A stretch of 64,000 bases of DNA from JBCCIM01 sp965263205. Its GTDB lineage: Bacteria; Bacteroidota; Rhodothermia; Rhodothermales; JAHQVL01. A model generated the notes under the pieces. It was not told the DNA's origin and ran no database searches. It saw only the letters and a program-made list of their open reading frames with translations. The position numbers and the translations under genes were made by a program. Location of the stretch: contig CBDHHF010000035.1 of assembly GCA_965263205.1 (NCBI GenBank), forward strand, positions 372,001 through 436,000. The letters run 5' to 3'. Below are positions 1 to 9,137 of this stretch, piece after piece (the stretch's first letter is position 1; each line of letters begins with the position of its first letter).

Positions 1-398
1 ACAGCATGGAGCCTGTGGGCAATGGCCGGTATGTGCTCGACATTGGCGCACTGCCAGAAGGCACATACCGCTACACGGCGCGCGCGCGTCAGAATGATAC
101 TGTGCTGGGTACCGACGCCGGCTCTTTTGCCGTAGGCGCCCTCACGCTCGAGTTCAAAGAAACGCGCGCAAATAGCCAGTTGATGTACCAGATTGCCCAG
201 CGTTCGGGCGGTGTTGTACTGGAAAAAGACACGCCGGCGGCACTAACCCGGCACTTAGCGGAGACTGAGACGTTTATGCCGGTTATATTCGAAGAGCGCG
301 TTGAATCAGAACTCTGGCGGCGTTACCTCTTCTTTATCATTATCCTGGTTTTGTTAACGGCTGAATGGTTCATTCGCAAACGGAGTGGCATGGTATGA
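1..398 (+). CDS. C-terminal end of a large membrane protein (5' partial)
   Basis: The reading frame is open from the window edge, so the start lies upstream. The visible 131 residues are an extracytoplasmic beta-rich segment (GTYRYTARA, GSFAVG), then a helical stretch (RANSQLMYQIAQRSGG), then one hydrophobic helix (LFFIIILVLLTAEWF) and a short basic tail (RKRSG). This ending, with an E-LWR-R motif just before the last helix, is typical of large membrane proteins carrying a von Willebrand A or amidotransferase-like domain in Bacteroidota; that link is inference because the diagnostic domains are outside the window. Its stop codon overlaps the next start in an ATGA arrangement, so the two genes are translationally coupled. 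Confidence 0.6.
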   Translation, partial: SMEPVGNGRYVLDIGALPEGTYRYTARARQNDTVLGTDAGSFAVGALTLEFKETRANSQLMYQIAQRSGGVVLEKDTPAALTRHLAETETFMPVIFEERVESELWRRYLFFIIILVLLTAEWFIRKRSGMV

Positions 399-1180
399 CG
401 CAACCTGAAGACCCATATACCAATTATGGAAGGTCCCCGTCGTCGCCTGTTGCCCTCGAATCTGTCCGTATTACGCTTGAGCTCTACCGATCTGGTAAAT
501 CTGGTATCCAGTATCAGAAGCTCCAACAGTTTGTCCAACCCATTCTCGCGCATTACCAGATCGAACTGGATGCAAGTTTTGCTGACGACGTAACGCCCGA
601 GAATCTGGATGACATGACGCTGATGCTCGATATCTTCGAGACCGCCAGCATTTTGTGGGATTACTGTTGCCTTGCCCCCGACGCAAAATCAGGCGCATTC
701 AAAAATTTGCAGGACAGCCTAATCGGCCCCCACCCCGAGCGCGAAGACCTCGTGCAATTTCCTATTCTGGTTGCTTCGATGGAAGAGCAATGGGAAGCGT
801 TGTCCGAGGGCATGCAACACCAGGCAGCGCCGACTATCATGCCGATGGCCGATATGGGTCCTGATACCCCCGCTGTTTCCACCAATGGCGCTGCCCACTA
901 TGGGCCGGACCAACTTGACATTCCCGAGGCTTTTGCCCTTTTTTCGAGACCCCTTCTGGAAAACGACGCCTTGTTTGAAGACCCGGAGTCGTTGGACGAT
1001 GTTATGTGCAAAGCGCAAGCGTACTGGGACCTTGCGCATCTGTCAGAAAAAGAGCAATCCAGTGTCATGCGCTCCGTGCTGAACAAATTTACATCAGCAG
1101 CCCAACACCTGGATGATCTTCATAATGAAGCGTTGGCGATGATCAAGCGTTTCCATGAGCTTTTTCCCGAGCGTAAGTAA
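395..1180 (+). CDS. hypothetical protein coupled to the upstream membrane protein
   Basis: I do not recognise this 261-residue protein. The start at 395 is preferred over the in-frame ATG at 365 because it forms an ATGA overlap with the preceding stop. It has no signal peptide or membrane helix and so should be cytoplasmic. The N-terminal half looks helical (SVRITLELYRSGKSGIQ, LDDMTLMLDIFE), a Met/Pro/Ala-rich linker follows around residues 135-165, and the C-terminal part is again helical and ends in a charged helix (AMIKRFHELFPERK). The coupling suggests it is made with, and possibly works with, the membrane protein before it. No catalytic motif is visible. Confidence 0.7.
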   Translation: MTQPEDPYTNYGRSPSSPVALESVRITLELYRSGKSGIQYQKLQQFVQPILAHYQIELDASFADDVTPENLDDMTLMLDIFETASILWDYCCLAPDAKSGAFKNLQDSLIGPHPEREDLVQFPILVASMEEQWEALSEGMQHQAAPTIMPMADMGPDTPAVSTNGAAHYGPDQLDIPEAFALFSRPLLENDALFEDPESLDDVMCKAQAYWDLAHLSEKEQSSVMRSVLNKFTSAAQHLDDLHNEALAMIKRFHELFPERK

Positions 1181-1264
1181 CGGTAAGTGGACGTTGCAAT
1201 AAGAGCAGCAGGAAAGGCGGTGGGACACTATCTTGGAGGCGAACGCGCGTAGCTTAGTGACCAT

Positions 1265-2470
1265 ATGAAAGCAACTGTATCCGAACTGGCGCCCCCCGTC
1301 GATTTTGAATCGTTTCTCCTGACGTGCCGGCGCCACCTGCACCAGTATCCTGAAATCGGCTTTCAGGAATTTGAGACGTCGCGCTATATAAAAGAAACCC
1401 TTACCGCGCGCGGCCTGCGGGTCCACGGCCCGATTGCAACAACCGGTCTCTATGTAGATATCGAAGGCCTCGCAGACGGCACAGGCCGGACCATTGGGTA
1501 CCGGGCAGATATCGATGCACTCCCTATCCAGGACGCCAAAACAGTCCCTTATGCGTCCAAACATCCGGGCGTAGCGCATTTGTGTGGGCATGATGTACAC
1601 ACAACGATGGCCATTGGAATCGCCCTGATGCTCAACGCACACCGCGATCAGTTTGCCGGTACCGTCCGCGTGTTCTTCCAACCCAACGAAGAAGGCAATC
1701 CGTCGGGCGCACCCGAGATGATAAAAGACGGTGTACTGGAAGGCCTCGAAGCAGCCTACGCAGTCCACGTCGACCCCAACCTCCCTACCGGACAATATGG
1801 CGTCAAAAAAGGCGCGTTCACCGCTGCTGCAGCGCGATTCAAAGTTGAAGTATCCAGCCCAAGCACAGGCCACTCTGCCCGTCCGCACGAGGCTGTTGAT
1901 ACCGTCTGGGCGGCCACACAAATTGCCAATCAGCTCTACCAGCTCGTCGGCCGGTTTACCGACCCGCGCGACGCGACAATCCTGACCATCTGCCGTTTCT
2001 TTGCCGGCGAAGCGTACAACGTCGTCCCGTCCTATGTGGAATTCGGCGGAACGATCCGCTGTACCACGATGGAAACGTTGCACCAAATGCAGGACCTCAT
2101 CCGCAAGACAGCCGCCGCCGTTTGCCAGACGGCTGGTGGATCTGTAGATGTGAAGTTTGATATCGGCCTCCCCCCTGTTATCAACGATGGCCGGCTTGTA
2201 GACCACCTGATCGACAACATTGTAGACCACTGCGGCAAAGAAGCCGTCTACCACATCCCCCGCCCCAGCATGGGTGGCGAGGATTTTGCCAACTTCCAGC
2301 AGGTCATCCCCGGTGCCATGATCCGGGTTGGTACCTCCATCAACGCGGACACATCGTATCCCCTGCACGACGCCCATTTTGATGTAGATGAAGCAGCCAT
2401 CGTGCCGGCGATCGAGCTCATGACGCGGGTGCTGATTAGTCATGTTAATGGCAATCCGTTAGAGGATTAA
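1265..2470 (+). CDS. M20 family amidohydrolase
   Basis: A 401-residue zinc-dependent amidohydrolase of the M20D group (hippurate, N-acyl amino acid or IAA-conjugate hydrolases). The metal-binding motif CGHDVH lies at residues 107-112, following the RADIDALP segment (80-87) that carries a conserved Asp. The NEEG motif (about 141-144) supplies the catalytic and metal-ligand glutamates. A dimerisation lid (about 190-300) contains the usual GHSARPHEAVDT segment, and a late GGEDFA-F motif supplies a C-terminal ligand region. Length is normal for the family and no signal peptide is seen, so it should act in the cytoplasm on N-acylated amino acids or peptides. The exact substrate cannot be read from the sequence. 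It stands alone, with a repeat-rich gap behind it. Confidence 0.9.
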   Translation: MKATVSELAPPVDFESFLLTCRRHLHQYPEIGFQEFETSRYIKETLTARGLRVHGPIATTGLYVDIEGLADGTGRTIGYRADIDALPIQDAKTVPYASKHPGVAHLCGHDVHTTMAIGIALMLNAHRDQFAGTVRVFFQPNEEGNPSGAPEMIKDGVLEGLEAAYAVHVDPNLPTGQYGVKKGAFTAAAARFKVEVSSPSTGHSARPHEAVDTVWAATQIANQLYQLVGRFTDPRDATILTICRFFAGEAYNVVPSYVEFGGTIRCTTMETLHQMQDLIRKTAAAVCQTAGGSVDVKFDIGLPPVINDGRLVDHLIDNIVDHCGKEAVYHIPRPSMGGEDFANFQQVIPGAMIRVGTSINADTSYPLHDAHFDVDEAAIVPAIELMTRVLISHVNGNPLED

Positions 2471-2485
2471 ACGGAGTTCAAGTCT

Positions 2486-2875
2486 GTTTATGTGTTTTCG
2501 AGGTTTCGTGCTTCCGGATTTCGTGCTTCCGGGGTTTCGTGCTTCCGGGGTTTGAGGGTTCAGTTTGCCACAGCCTGGTCGCACGTTGATGGGCCGCTAT
2601 ACTCCTTTTACCATTAGCGTCATGCCGGACTTGATCCGGTATCCAGGGAACGATTGAGCAAAATTAGTCCTTTCTTAAGTTTTCTGGATCCTGAATCAAG
2701 TTCAGGATGACGTATAGGAGAAAATCGCGTAATTCTGGTCAAATTCAGCACTTTTAGAAATTAAGATATAGAGACAGAGTCAAGCTGGAGATAACACGGA
2801 ATGAAGGGGTTAGGCTAAAAATCAACGCTATAGGCCGACGAAAACACGAAATCCCGAAAATCCGAAAACACAAAC
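2486..2875. repeat. 390-bp intergenic element with imperfect inverted ends
   Basis: The gap between the amidohydrolase and the LTD protein carries no convincing gene. Its left end has a short direct repeat of TTTCGTGCTTCCGG, three copies between about 2504 and 2551, preceded by GTTTATGTGTTTTCG. The right end (2839-2875) is an imperfect reverse complement of that left end, with GAAAACACGAAATCCCG and CGAAAACACAAAC. A second inverted repeat is nested inside at 2618-2713. The arrangement resembles a non-autonomous miniature element. A related GAAAACACGAGA / CGAAAATACGGA stretch occurs near 47158-47185. Confidence 0.5.
2618..2713. repeat. REP-like inverted repeat
   Basis: Two arms of about 29-30 bases, at 2618-2646 and 2684-2713, are imperfect reverse complements of each other. 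The left arm contains CATGCCGGACTTGATCCGG and the right arm contains CTGAATCAAGTTCAGGATG. They are separated by about 37 bases and could form a stem in RNA. The left-arm sequence recurs in the opposite orientation in every unit of the tandem array at 17.3-18.1 kb, so it is a dispersed intergenic repeat. Confidence 0.75.
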
Positions 2876-2945
2876 AAGAAAAGGGTATGCGGTCAGATTC
2901 GATTGCGTCTATGAGAGAAACTGTTGTACGCAAACCCGTTTTCTC

Positions 2946-4679
2946 GTGTCCGCTTCCTTCCGTCAGATTCAGATTCTTCTTGCTTTATTGCTCCTGAGCA
3001 CACCTCAGGGTTGGGCAGCGCAGAGCGATCTGGTCATCAACGAAATCTTCTATGCGCCGGCTGATTCCAAACTGGAGTTTGTGGAGATACTGAATGCATC
3101 AGATCAACTCGTCGATCTTTGTACGCTATCGTTTGCTGATAGCCGGGATGAGCCAGTAACTCTTTGCGGAGACGTGGAGCAACATGTACCCCTCATGTTA
3201 CCTCCCGGTAGCTTTGCCGTCATTGCCAGGGATTCAACCCTTTTGCGTCAAACCTTCCCCTTACTAGAAGGCATGCTGGTATCACCGGCGAGTTGGCCGG
3301 CGCTCAACAACAGCGGGGATACGGTTACCCTCTATGAAGATCAAACGATCATCGACCGTGTTGTTTACCTGCCGGCTTGGGGAGGCGCGCGGGTATCGCT
3401 TGAACGCATTGATCCAGCCGGCCCAAACGAAGCATTTAACTGGACCAGTGCCATAGCGCCGGCAGGCGCAACGCCGGGCTACCAGAATAGTGTCTTTTTT
3501 CCAGATCAAACACCTCCCGCTCTACTGCTCGCAGAACGGACAACTGCACAAACCCTCACACTCTTTTGGAATGAGCCCATCGCCGCGTCTTTGGTAGCAC
3601 CATCAGCATTTGAAGTTGCCGGCTGGCTTCCAACGCAGGTTACTGCGCTAAATGACACCACCATGGTTTTACATTTTGACGTGTTGCCAGGCGACGCAAC
3701 CACGCTCCACATTGAGACCGTCACAGATAGAACCGGCAATAGCACACGCGCTCAAGAACACCCCATTGCATTTCTCCCCGGGGCCGGCGACCTGCACATC
3801 AACGAAATCATGTTTGCCCCCGTTGCTGACCCCCATGACAACAGGCCAGACCAGCCAGAATATGTAGAACTCTACAACCACGCAGCTACACTGCTTTCCC
3901 TTCGTCACCTTACACTTGCCGGCGAACCCGACGACCGTAATGTAGCAGACTCGCTACAAGCAAAAACGCCCCTCCCCCGATTAGCGCCAGGCATGTATGC
4001 TGTGTACTTTGCTCCGGGCCGGCTGCTTCGTGATAAAGATACTTTCCTCGAAGCCTTCCCCAATCTGGCCACATCAGACCCCTTGCTACTTCCCGTACCG
4101 GCGGCATCCCTCGGTTTGCGCAATGAAGGTGACCGGGTAGCTATTGTGCAGGGGCACGTGATCATAGATGAGGTTGTCTATCAGCCAGACTGGCACCACC
4201 CACTGCTAGACGAAACCAGGGGCATTGCGCTCGAACGACGATCCCTGAATACACGTGCAGCGATGCCGGCAAACTGGACAAGCGCCATTGTCTCGGAAGG
4301 CGGTACCCCGGGAGCAGTTAACTCCGTCCGTCAGTCCGTTGCTGAAGCAAACCCGGCGGGGCAGCTCGTGATTAACCCAGACCTCTTTTCGCCCGATGGT
4401 GATGGCGTGGAAGATGTATTGAGCATCCAAATCGAAACAGAAAAAGCTTCCCAGGCCGGCGGCATAAAAGTCTATGATTTGGCCGGCCGGCGCGTGCGCA
4501 CGATAGTAGAAACCACCCTATTTCAACAGCAGGAAATACGACTATGGGATGGCACCTCCGACAATGGCAGCAACCTGCCAGTTGGCGTATACATTGTTGT
4601 TGTAAACCTGCTAGACGTTTCAAGCGGAACGACGCAACTATTAAAGCAGCCCGTTATCCTGGCTCGCCAATTCAGATGA
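2946..4679 (+). CDS. secreted protein with two lamin-tail domains and a FlgD-like C-terminal domain
   Basis: A 577-residue secreted protein beginning at GTG. A signal peptide covers residues 1-25 (hydrophobic ILLALLLLS, likely cleavage after GWAA). An LTD (lamin-tail) domain begins at about residue 28 (LVINEIFYAP, KLEFVEILN, LNNSGDTV, WTSAIAPAGATPG). A Big-like segment (about 190-275) follows, then a second LTD domain from about 280 (LHINEIMFAP, PEYVELYN, LRNEGDRVAI, WTSAIVSEGGTPG). The last 100 residues form a FlgD-like Ig domain (FSPDGDGVEDV, IKVYDLAGRRVR, WDGTSDNG, LPVGVYI) of the kind used for surface anchoring or type IX secretion in Bacteroidota. No catalytic site is seen. The LTD pair suggests an adhesive or structural role at the cell surface. 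Confidence 0.85.
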   Translation: MSASFRQIQILLALLLLSTPQGWAAQSDLVINEIFYAPADSKLEFVEILNASDQLVDLCTLSFADSRDEPVTLCGDVEQHVPLMLPPGSFAVIARDSTLLRQTFPLLEGMLVSPASWPALNNSGDTVTLYEDQTIIDRVVYLPAWGGARVSLERIDPAGPNEAFNWTSAIAPAGATPGYQNSVFFPDQTPPALLLAERTTAQTLTLFWNEPIAASLVAPSAFEVAGWLPTQVTALNDTTMVLHFDVLPGDATTLHIETVTDRTGNSTRAQEHPIAFLPGAGDLHINEIMFAPVADPHDNRPDQPEYVELYNHAATLLSLRHLTLAGEPDDRNVADSLQAKTPLPRLAPGMYAVYFAPGRLLRDKDTFLEAFPNLATSDPLLLPVPAASLGLRNEGDRVAIVQGHVIIDEVVYQPDWHHPLLDETRGIALERRSLNTRAAMPANWTSAIVSEGGTPGAVNSVRQSVAEANPAGQLVINPDLFSPDGDGVEDVLSIQIETEKASQAGGIKVYDLAGRRVRTIVETTLFQQQEIRLWDGTSDNGSNLPVGVYIVVVNLLDVSSGTTQLLKQPVILARQFR

Positions 4680-4929
4680 ACAGACTTCAGGCATGGTCTA
4701 TGTGCACTCAAGAAAAATGACAAATTGCCGATTACCTGAGGCATGAGGCGTTCTAGCAGCGTTGTTTTCAGGTAAGCGGCTTGAACCTTGTTCTTTGGAC
4801 GATGCCCGAGCGTGGCCTTCGGATGACGGTTTTTGGGGAACAGCAACTTGTAACTTCTCGTTGTAGAAAAAACTACCCCAAAGCGGATTTTTGCTGTACT
4901 ACTTCAACTAGTAAACAACTCGCGAAATA

Positions 4930-5289
4930 ATGCCAGAGTCTGTAACGATTGAACGCTCCAATGCACCTGTTATATTAAGTGAACGTGCATCTGAAGAGGT
5001 CAGAAAGATCATGGAATCAAAGTCGATCCCTGATGGCTTCGGATTGCGTGTCGGCGTTCGTGGTGGGGGTTGCTCAGGCATGAGTTATATCCTTGGGTTT
5101 GACAAAATGCGCGATCAGGATCTGAAATTCAGTATCGATGATATCGTGCTCTATATTGACAAACGCCATGGTTTGTACCTGCATGGTACAACCATTGATT
5201 ACCAGGACGGGCTTAATGCAAGAGGATTTACGTTTGAGAATCCGAATGCTGCCTCGACCTGTGGATGTGGCTCAAGTTTCGCTGCATAA
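4930..5289 (+). CDS. A-type iron-sulfur cluster carrier (IscA/ErpA/SufA family)
   Basis: A 119-residue protein that carries or transfers Fe-S clusters to apo-proteins in the cytoplasm. The three conserved cysteines are present: Cys48 in GGGCSGM and Cys111/Cys113 in the C-terminal CGCGSSF. Length and motif spacing are those of HesB/IscA proteins. There is no neighbouring iscS, iscU or suf gene in the window, so the sequence does not decide between the IscA, SufA and ErpA subtypes. The start at 4930 gives the usual short N-terminal extension before the beta domain. Confidence 0.93.
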   Translation: MPESVTIERSNAPVILSERASEEVRKIMESKSIPDGFGLRVGVRGGGCSGMSYILGFDKMRDQDLKFSIDDIVLYIDKRHGLYLHGTTIDYQDGLNARGFTFENPNAASTCGCGSSFAA

Positions 5290-5646
5290 TCCCATCAGAC
5301 GCGGTTTATTCACCTGATTGTACCGCTTTGGTGCTGGCTATGGTTGCTCCTGGAAGCTAGCCGGAAAAAAGGCTATATCTTTACCCTGAAGGGTAAGGAA
5401 CAGCCTACGTAAGGTTCGGTTAACATTAATACTGTTCTGCTTCAATCAATTTGCAGTCCTGTATGGATCTAGTTAAGGTACATTTTTAACTGTACTGCTT
5501 AATCAGGACCAGGCTTTTGATCGAACTGTTCTTACAAAAGTACTCCAGCCAGACAGCATTCACGCAGCATTTACTTAGACAGCATTTACTGCTTTTTTTA
5601 ACGAGCCCGTAAACCGGGGCACCCATTCGCTTAGAACGTGTAAGGC
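5290..5646 (+). other. 357-bp gap, likely clpC leader
   Basis: No gene is seen. The gap holds a small perfect hairpin at 5381-5396 (TTACCC, tetraloop TGAA, GGGTAA) and, nearer clpC, a short direct repeat based on AGACAGCATT-AC around 5552-5592 followed by a T7 run at about 5593-5599. A hairpin-like CCCGTAAACCGGGG follows at about 5604. These could be parts of a structured 5' leader of clpC. No heat-shock operator (CIRCE or CtsR type) was recognised. Confidence 0.4.
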
Positions 5647-8265
5647 ATGGAAGGGAATTTCTCAAACCGTGTACGTGACGTAATTTCTTACAGCCGAGAA
5701 GAAGCCATTCGTCTCGGTCACGACTACATTGGTACAGAGCATTTACTCCTAGGTATCATTCGAGAAGGTGAAGGCATTGCTGTAAAGATTCTCCGGAATC
5801 TCGGTTGTGATCTATTCAAGCTAAAAAAGGCTATAGAAGACACCGTTCGCAGCACTGGCGGCACCTTGACTGTCGGCAACATCCCATTAACCAAACAGGC
5901 AGAGAAAGTTTTAAAAATCACGTATCTGGAAGCAAAGCTGTATAAAAGTGATGTTATCGGTACCGAACATCTACTGCTCAGCCTCCTGCGTGACGACGAA
6001 AATATCGCTGCTCAGATCTTACAACAAGGCTTTTCGATCACCTATGATGCCGTTCGTGCAGAGCTGGATTCGATTATAAGCGGTAAAGCTTCATCTTCGG
6101 GTAGCAGTCGCACGGGAGGCCTCTCGTCCTCAGGATACGGAAAAGAGCGTAGTAAAATGGAAAAGAGCAAAACACCAGTATTAGATAACTTCGGCCGGGA
6201 TCTCACCAAGTTGGCTGAAGAAAGCAAGCTCGACCCCATCGTTGGACGTGAACGCGAAATTGAGCGCGTAGCACAAGTGTTGAGCCGGCGTAAAAAGAAC
6301 AATCCCGTTCTGATTGGTGAGCCCGGCGTTGGTAAAACTGCCATCGCTGAAGGACTGGCCATGCGCATCGTACAGCGCAAGGTAAGCCGGGTATTGTATG
6401 ACAAGCGCATCGTTACGCTCGACCTCGCCGCCCTCGTTGCCGGTACCAAGTACCGGGGACAGTTTGAGGAGCGCATGAAAGCCGTAATGAATGAGCTCGA
6501 AAAAAGTCCGGATGTCATTCTGTTCATCGACGAGCTCCACACCATTGTTGGTGCCGGCGGCGCGTCAGGCAGCCTCGATGCATCCAACATGTTCAAACCT
6601 GCCCTCGCACGCGGTGAAATCCAGTGCGTTGGTGCAACCACACTCGACGAGTACCGCCAGTATATCGAAAAAGATGGCGCACTCGATCGACGTTTCCAGA
6701 AAATTATCGTCGACCCCTCTTCACTCGAAGAAACCGTCGACATCCTGCACAACATCAAGGAGAAGTACGAAGAGCATCACAATGTTCGCTACTCCGATGA
6801 AGGCATCGAGCTCGCTGTTCAGCTCAGCGACCGCTATATCACCGACAGATTTCTGCCGGACAAAGCGATCGACGTGATGGACGAAGCCGGCGCGCGCGTA
6901 CACCTGTCCAACATCCGCGTTCCAAAAGAGATTGTTAAAATCGAGGAGCAGATTGAGCAGGTCCGCGAAGAGAAAAACCGCGTGGTGAAAAGCCAGCGTT
7001 TTGAAGAAGCCGCCCGCCTGCGCGACACCGAGAAAAAACTGCAGGAAGAACTCGAAGTCTCTAAGAAAGAGTGGGAGCGCAAAGCTGAAACGGAAGTCCA
7101 CGACGTGAGTGCCCAGAGCATCGCAGAAGTGGTCGCCATGATGACCGGCATCCCAGTCGACAAAATTGCCGAGCCTGAAAGCGAGAAATTACTCGCAATG
7201 GAAGAAGAGCTTAAAGGCCGCGTAATTGGGCAGGATGAGCCTATTACGAAGCTTTCCAAAGCAATTCGCCGTACACGGGCTGGCCTTAAAGATCCAAAAC
7301 GTCCAATCGGTTCGTTCATCTTCCTCGGCCCAACCGGGGTTGGTAAAACTGAACTGGCCAAGGTGCTCACCGAGTACCTCTTCGACTCGCAGGACTCCCT
7401 GATCCGCATCGACATGAGTGAGTACATGGAGAAATTCTCCGTGAGCCGGCTTGTAGGTGCGCCTCCGGGATACGTGGGATACGAAGAAGGCGGTCAGCTT
7501 ACCGAAAAGGTGCGCCGTAAACCATACTCGGTTGTTCTCCTCGACGAAATCGAGAAAGCACACCCTGATGTATTCAATATCCTGCTTCAGGTACTTGATG
7601 ACGGCATCCTCACCGACGGCCTCGGCCGGCGGGTAGACTTCCGGAATACCATCATCATCATGACGTCTAACATCGGCGCCCGGGATATCAAAAACCTCGG
7701 CAAAGGCATGGGCTTCTCCCAGGGAGATACCGATTTCAACTATGCCGCGATGAAGAGTACCGTTGAAGACGCACTCAAACGCGTATTCAATCCAGAATTC
7801 CTCAACCGTATCGATGACGTCATCGTATTCCACTCACTCGAGAAAGAGCACATCCATCAGATTATCGACCTGATGGCCAACGACCTCTTTGCGCGGGCCC
7901 GTGGTGTAGGTATCGAAGTTGAACTTACGCAGTCAGCCAAAGACTTCCTCGTTGAGAAAGGATACGATCCTAAATTCGGTGCGCGTCCGTTGCGTCGAGC
8001 AATCCAGAAGTATATCGAAGATCCTATGGCTGAAGCCATACTCGGTAACAATCTGGCCGATGGTGATACTATCTCCATCACACACGATGGCAAAGATGAT
8101 ACCCATGAGTTGACGATCGAAACGGTCAAGGCGACGCCTAAAAAGGCAACCAAAGCCAAAAAATCTTCTTCGTCCAGCAAGAAAGCTGCGTCAAAAGACA
8201 GTGGATCTGAAGATCCGCCGGCTGAAAAGCCACCAGCTGAAGCTGCTGAAGGTGGAAAAGAATAA
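5647..8265 (+). CDS. clpC: ClpC-type AAA+ unfoldase of the Clp protease
   Basis: An 872-residue class I Clp/Hsp100 ATPase that unfolds substrates and feeds them to ClpP. It has two N-terminal Clp repeats (about 3-70 and 80-145), AAA+ domain 1 with Walker A GEPGVGKT (about 225-232), a middle domain with a UVR-type segment (EEAARLRD, about 453-460), and AAA+ domain 2 with Walker A GPTGVGKT (about 561-568). Both Walker B regions (LFIDELHT, VLLDEIEKAH) are intact. The last 45 residues are a low-complexity Lys/Ser then Glu/Pro/Ala tail (KKATKAKKSSSSSKK), which is longer than in Bacillus ClpC. It appears monocistronic, with a strong terminator right behind it. No clpP, mcsA or mcsB is in the window. 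Confidence 0.97.
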   Translation: MEGNFSNRVRDVISYSREEAIRLGHDYIGTEHLLLGIIREGEGIAVKILRNLGCDLFKLKKAIEDTVRSTGGTLTVGNIPLTKQAEKVLKITYLEAKLYKSDVIGTEHLLLSLLRDDENIAAQILQQGFSITYDAVRAELDSIISGKASSSGSSRTGGLSSSGYGKERSKMEKSKTPVLDNFGRDLTKLAEESKLDPIVGREREIERVAQVLSRRKKNNPVLIGEPGVGKTAIAEGLAMRIVQRKVSRVLYDKRIVTLDLAALVAGTKYRGQFEERMKAVMNELEKSPDVILFIDELHTIVGAGGASGSLDASNMFKPALARGEIQCVGATTLDEYRQYIEKDGALDRRFQKIIVDPSSLEETVDILHNIKEKYEEHHNVRYSDEGIELAVQLSDRYITDRFLPDKAIDVMDEAGARVHLSNIRVPKEIVKIEEQIEQVREEKNRVVKSQRFEEAARLRDTEKKLQEELEVSKKEWERKAETEVHDVSAQSIAEVVAMMTGIPVDKIAEPESEKLLAMEEELKGRVIGQDEPITKLSKAIRRTRAGLKDPKRPIGSFIFLGPTGVGKTELAKVLTEYLFDSQDSLIRIDMSEYMEKFSVSRLVGAPPGYVGYEEGGQLTEKVRRKPYSVVLLDEIEKAHPDVFNILLQVLDDGILTDGLGRRVDFRNTIIIMTSNIGARDIKNLGKGMGFSQGDTDFNYAAMKSTVEDALKRVFNPEFLNRIDDVIVFHSLEKEHIHQIIDLMANDLFARARGVGIEVELTQSAKDFLVEKGYDPKFGARPLRRAIQKYIEDPMAEAILGNNLADGDTISITHDGKDDTHELTIETVKATPKKATKAKKSSSSSKKAASKDSGSEDPPAEKPPAEAAEGGKE

Positions 8266-8292
8266 CAAGCTTCACTAGAAGAGCTTGATAAA

Positions 8293-8320
8293 AGGCCGGG
8301 CACAATGTCCGGCCTTTTTT
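8293..8320 (+). terminator. intrinsic terminator of clpC
   Basis: A perfect 7-bp stem, AGGCCGG (8293-8299) with CCGGCCT (8309-8315), has a 9-base loop and is followed directly by a T-run through 8320. It starts about 27 bases after the clpC stop. Confidence 0.9.
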
Positions 8321-8354
8321 ATTGCCTGCTATTATTGCTTGTAACGCAGATCCC

Positions 8355-9125
8355 CTACTCTTTTACCGTCCCGCCCAACAGAACACCAAGGCCACCATCG
8401 ATCCGGATGGCCTGGCCCGTGATGAACGCGGCTTCATCAGAGCACAGGTAAGCGATAAGGCCAGCCACTTCCTCCGGCCTGGCAATACGATTTGACAGAT
8501 GCATCGCCGCTACCTCTTCATACAGCGCGTCAGCATCCCCCGACTGCTCAGCGGTCCAGCGGACCATGGGCGTATCTACTGTGCCCGGACACACAGCTAC
8601 GGAGCGAATGGCCGGCGCAAAGTCCACCGCAATGCTGCGCGTTAAGCCCAGCATTGCCGTTTTACTCGTCGTATAAGGCGCTACGTTTTGTTGCGAATGC
8701 AAACTCTGCACACTCGCAACATTCACAACAATCCCCCGCCCTCTCCGCTGCATCGATGGGATAGCACTGCGCGCACATAAAAAGGCGCTTTTGAGATTTA
8801 CGTTCAGCACATGATCCCATTCCTCAGGTGTTGTGGTCAACACCGTACCGTAGTGCTGGATGCCGGCGTTATTGATCAGTAGCTCGATTTCACCAAACTG
8901 CGCGACCACCTGCTCCACTGCGTGTTCCACGGCCCTGGCATCGGTAACGTCACATGGTATAAAGTGTCCATCAGGGCCGTCAAGTAGCACGGCGCCGGCA
9001 GGATCAACATCCAAAATGGCAACGCGTGCTCCTTCTGCGTGCAAGCGCGTGGCTGTAGCGCCACCGATACCTTTGGCCCCACCTGTCACCACCGCAACTT
9101 TTCCTTTTAATCGGTCCATGAACAT
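8355..9125 (-). CDS. SDR family oxidoreductase
   Basis: A classical short-chain dehydrogenase/reductase of 256 residues (254 if translation begins at the second Met, which gives MDRLKGKVAVVTGG). It has the cofactor-binding TGGAKGIG motif, the NNAG motif, a catalytic Ser (NVASVQSL) and the YTTSK active-site Tyr/Lys pair, and ends with the usual ITGQAIRIDGG. An acidic residue after beta-2 (ILDVDP) suggests NAD(H) preference. The substrate is unknown; glucose dehydrogenase or 3-oxoacyl reductase-like roles are typical. It lies 12 bases after the rhomboid gene on the same strand, so the two are probably co-transcribed. Confidence 0.9.
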   Translation of the reverse strand: MFMDRLKGKVAVVTGGAKGIGGATATRLHAEGARVAILDVDPAGAVLLDGPDGHFIPCDVTDARAVEHAVEQVVAQFGEIELLINNAGIQHYGTVLTTTPEEWDHVLNVNLKSAFLCARSAIPSMQRRGRGIVVNVASVQSLHSQQNVAPYTTSKTAMLGLTRSIAVDFAPAIRSVAVCPGTVDTPMVRWTAEQSGDADALYEEVAAMHLSNRIARPEEVAGLIAYLCSDEAAFITGQAIRIDGGLGVLLGGTVKE

Positions 9126-9137
9126 CTAGAAGTCAGA

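Noticed and set aside
1094..2443. Long 449-codon open frame on the minus strand
   Set aside because: It lies entirely opposite the M20 amidohydrolase and the end of the preceding gene, has no recognisable motifs, and the plus-strand genes have clear family signatures.
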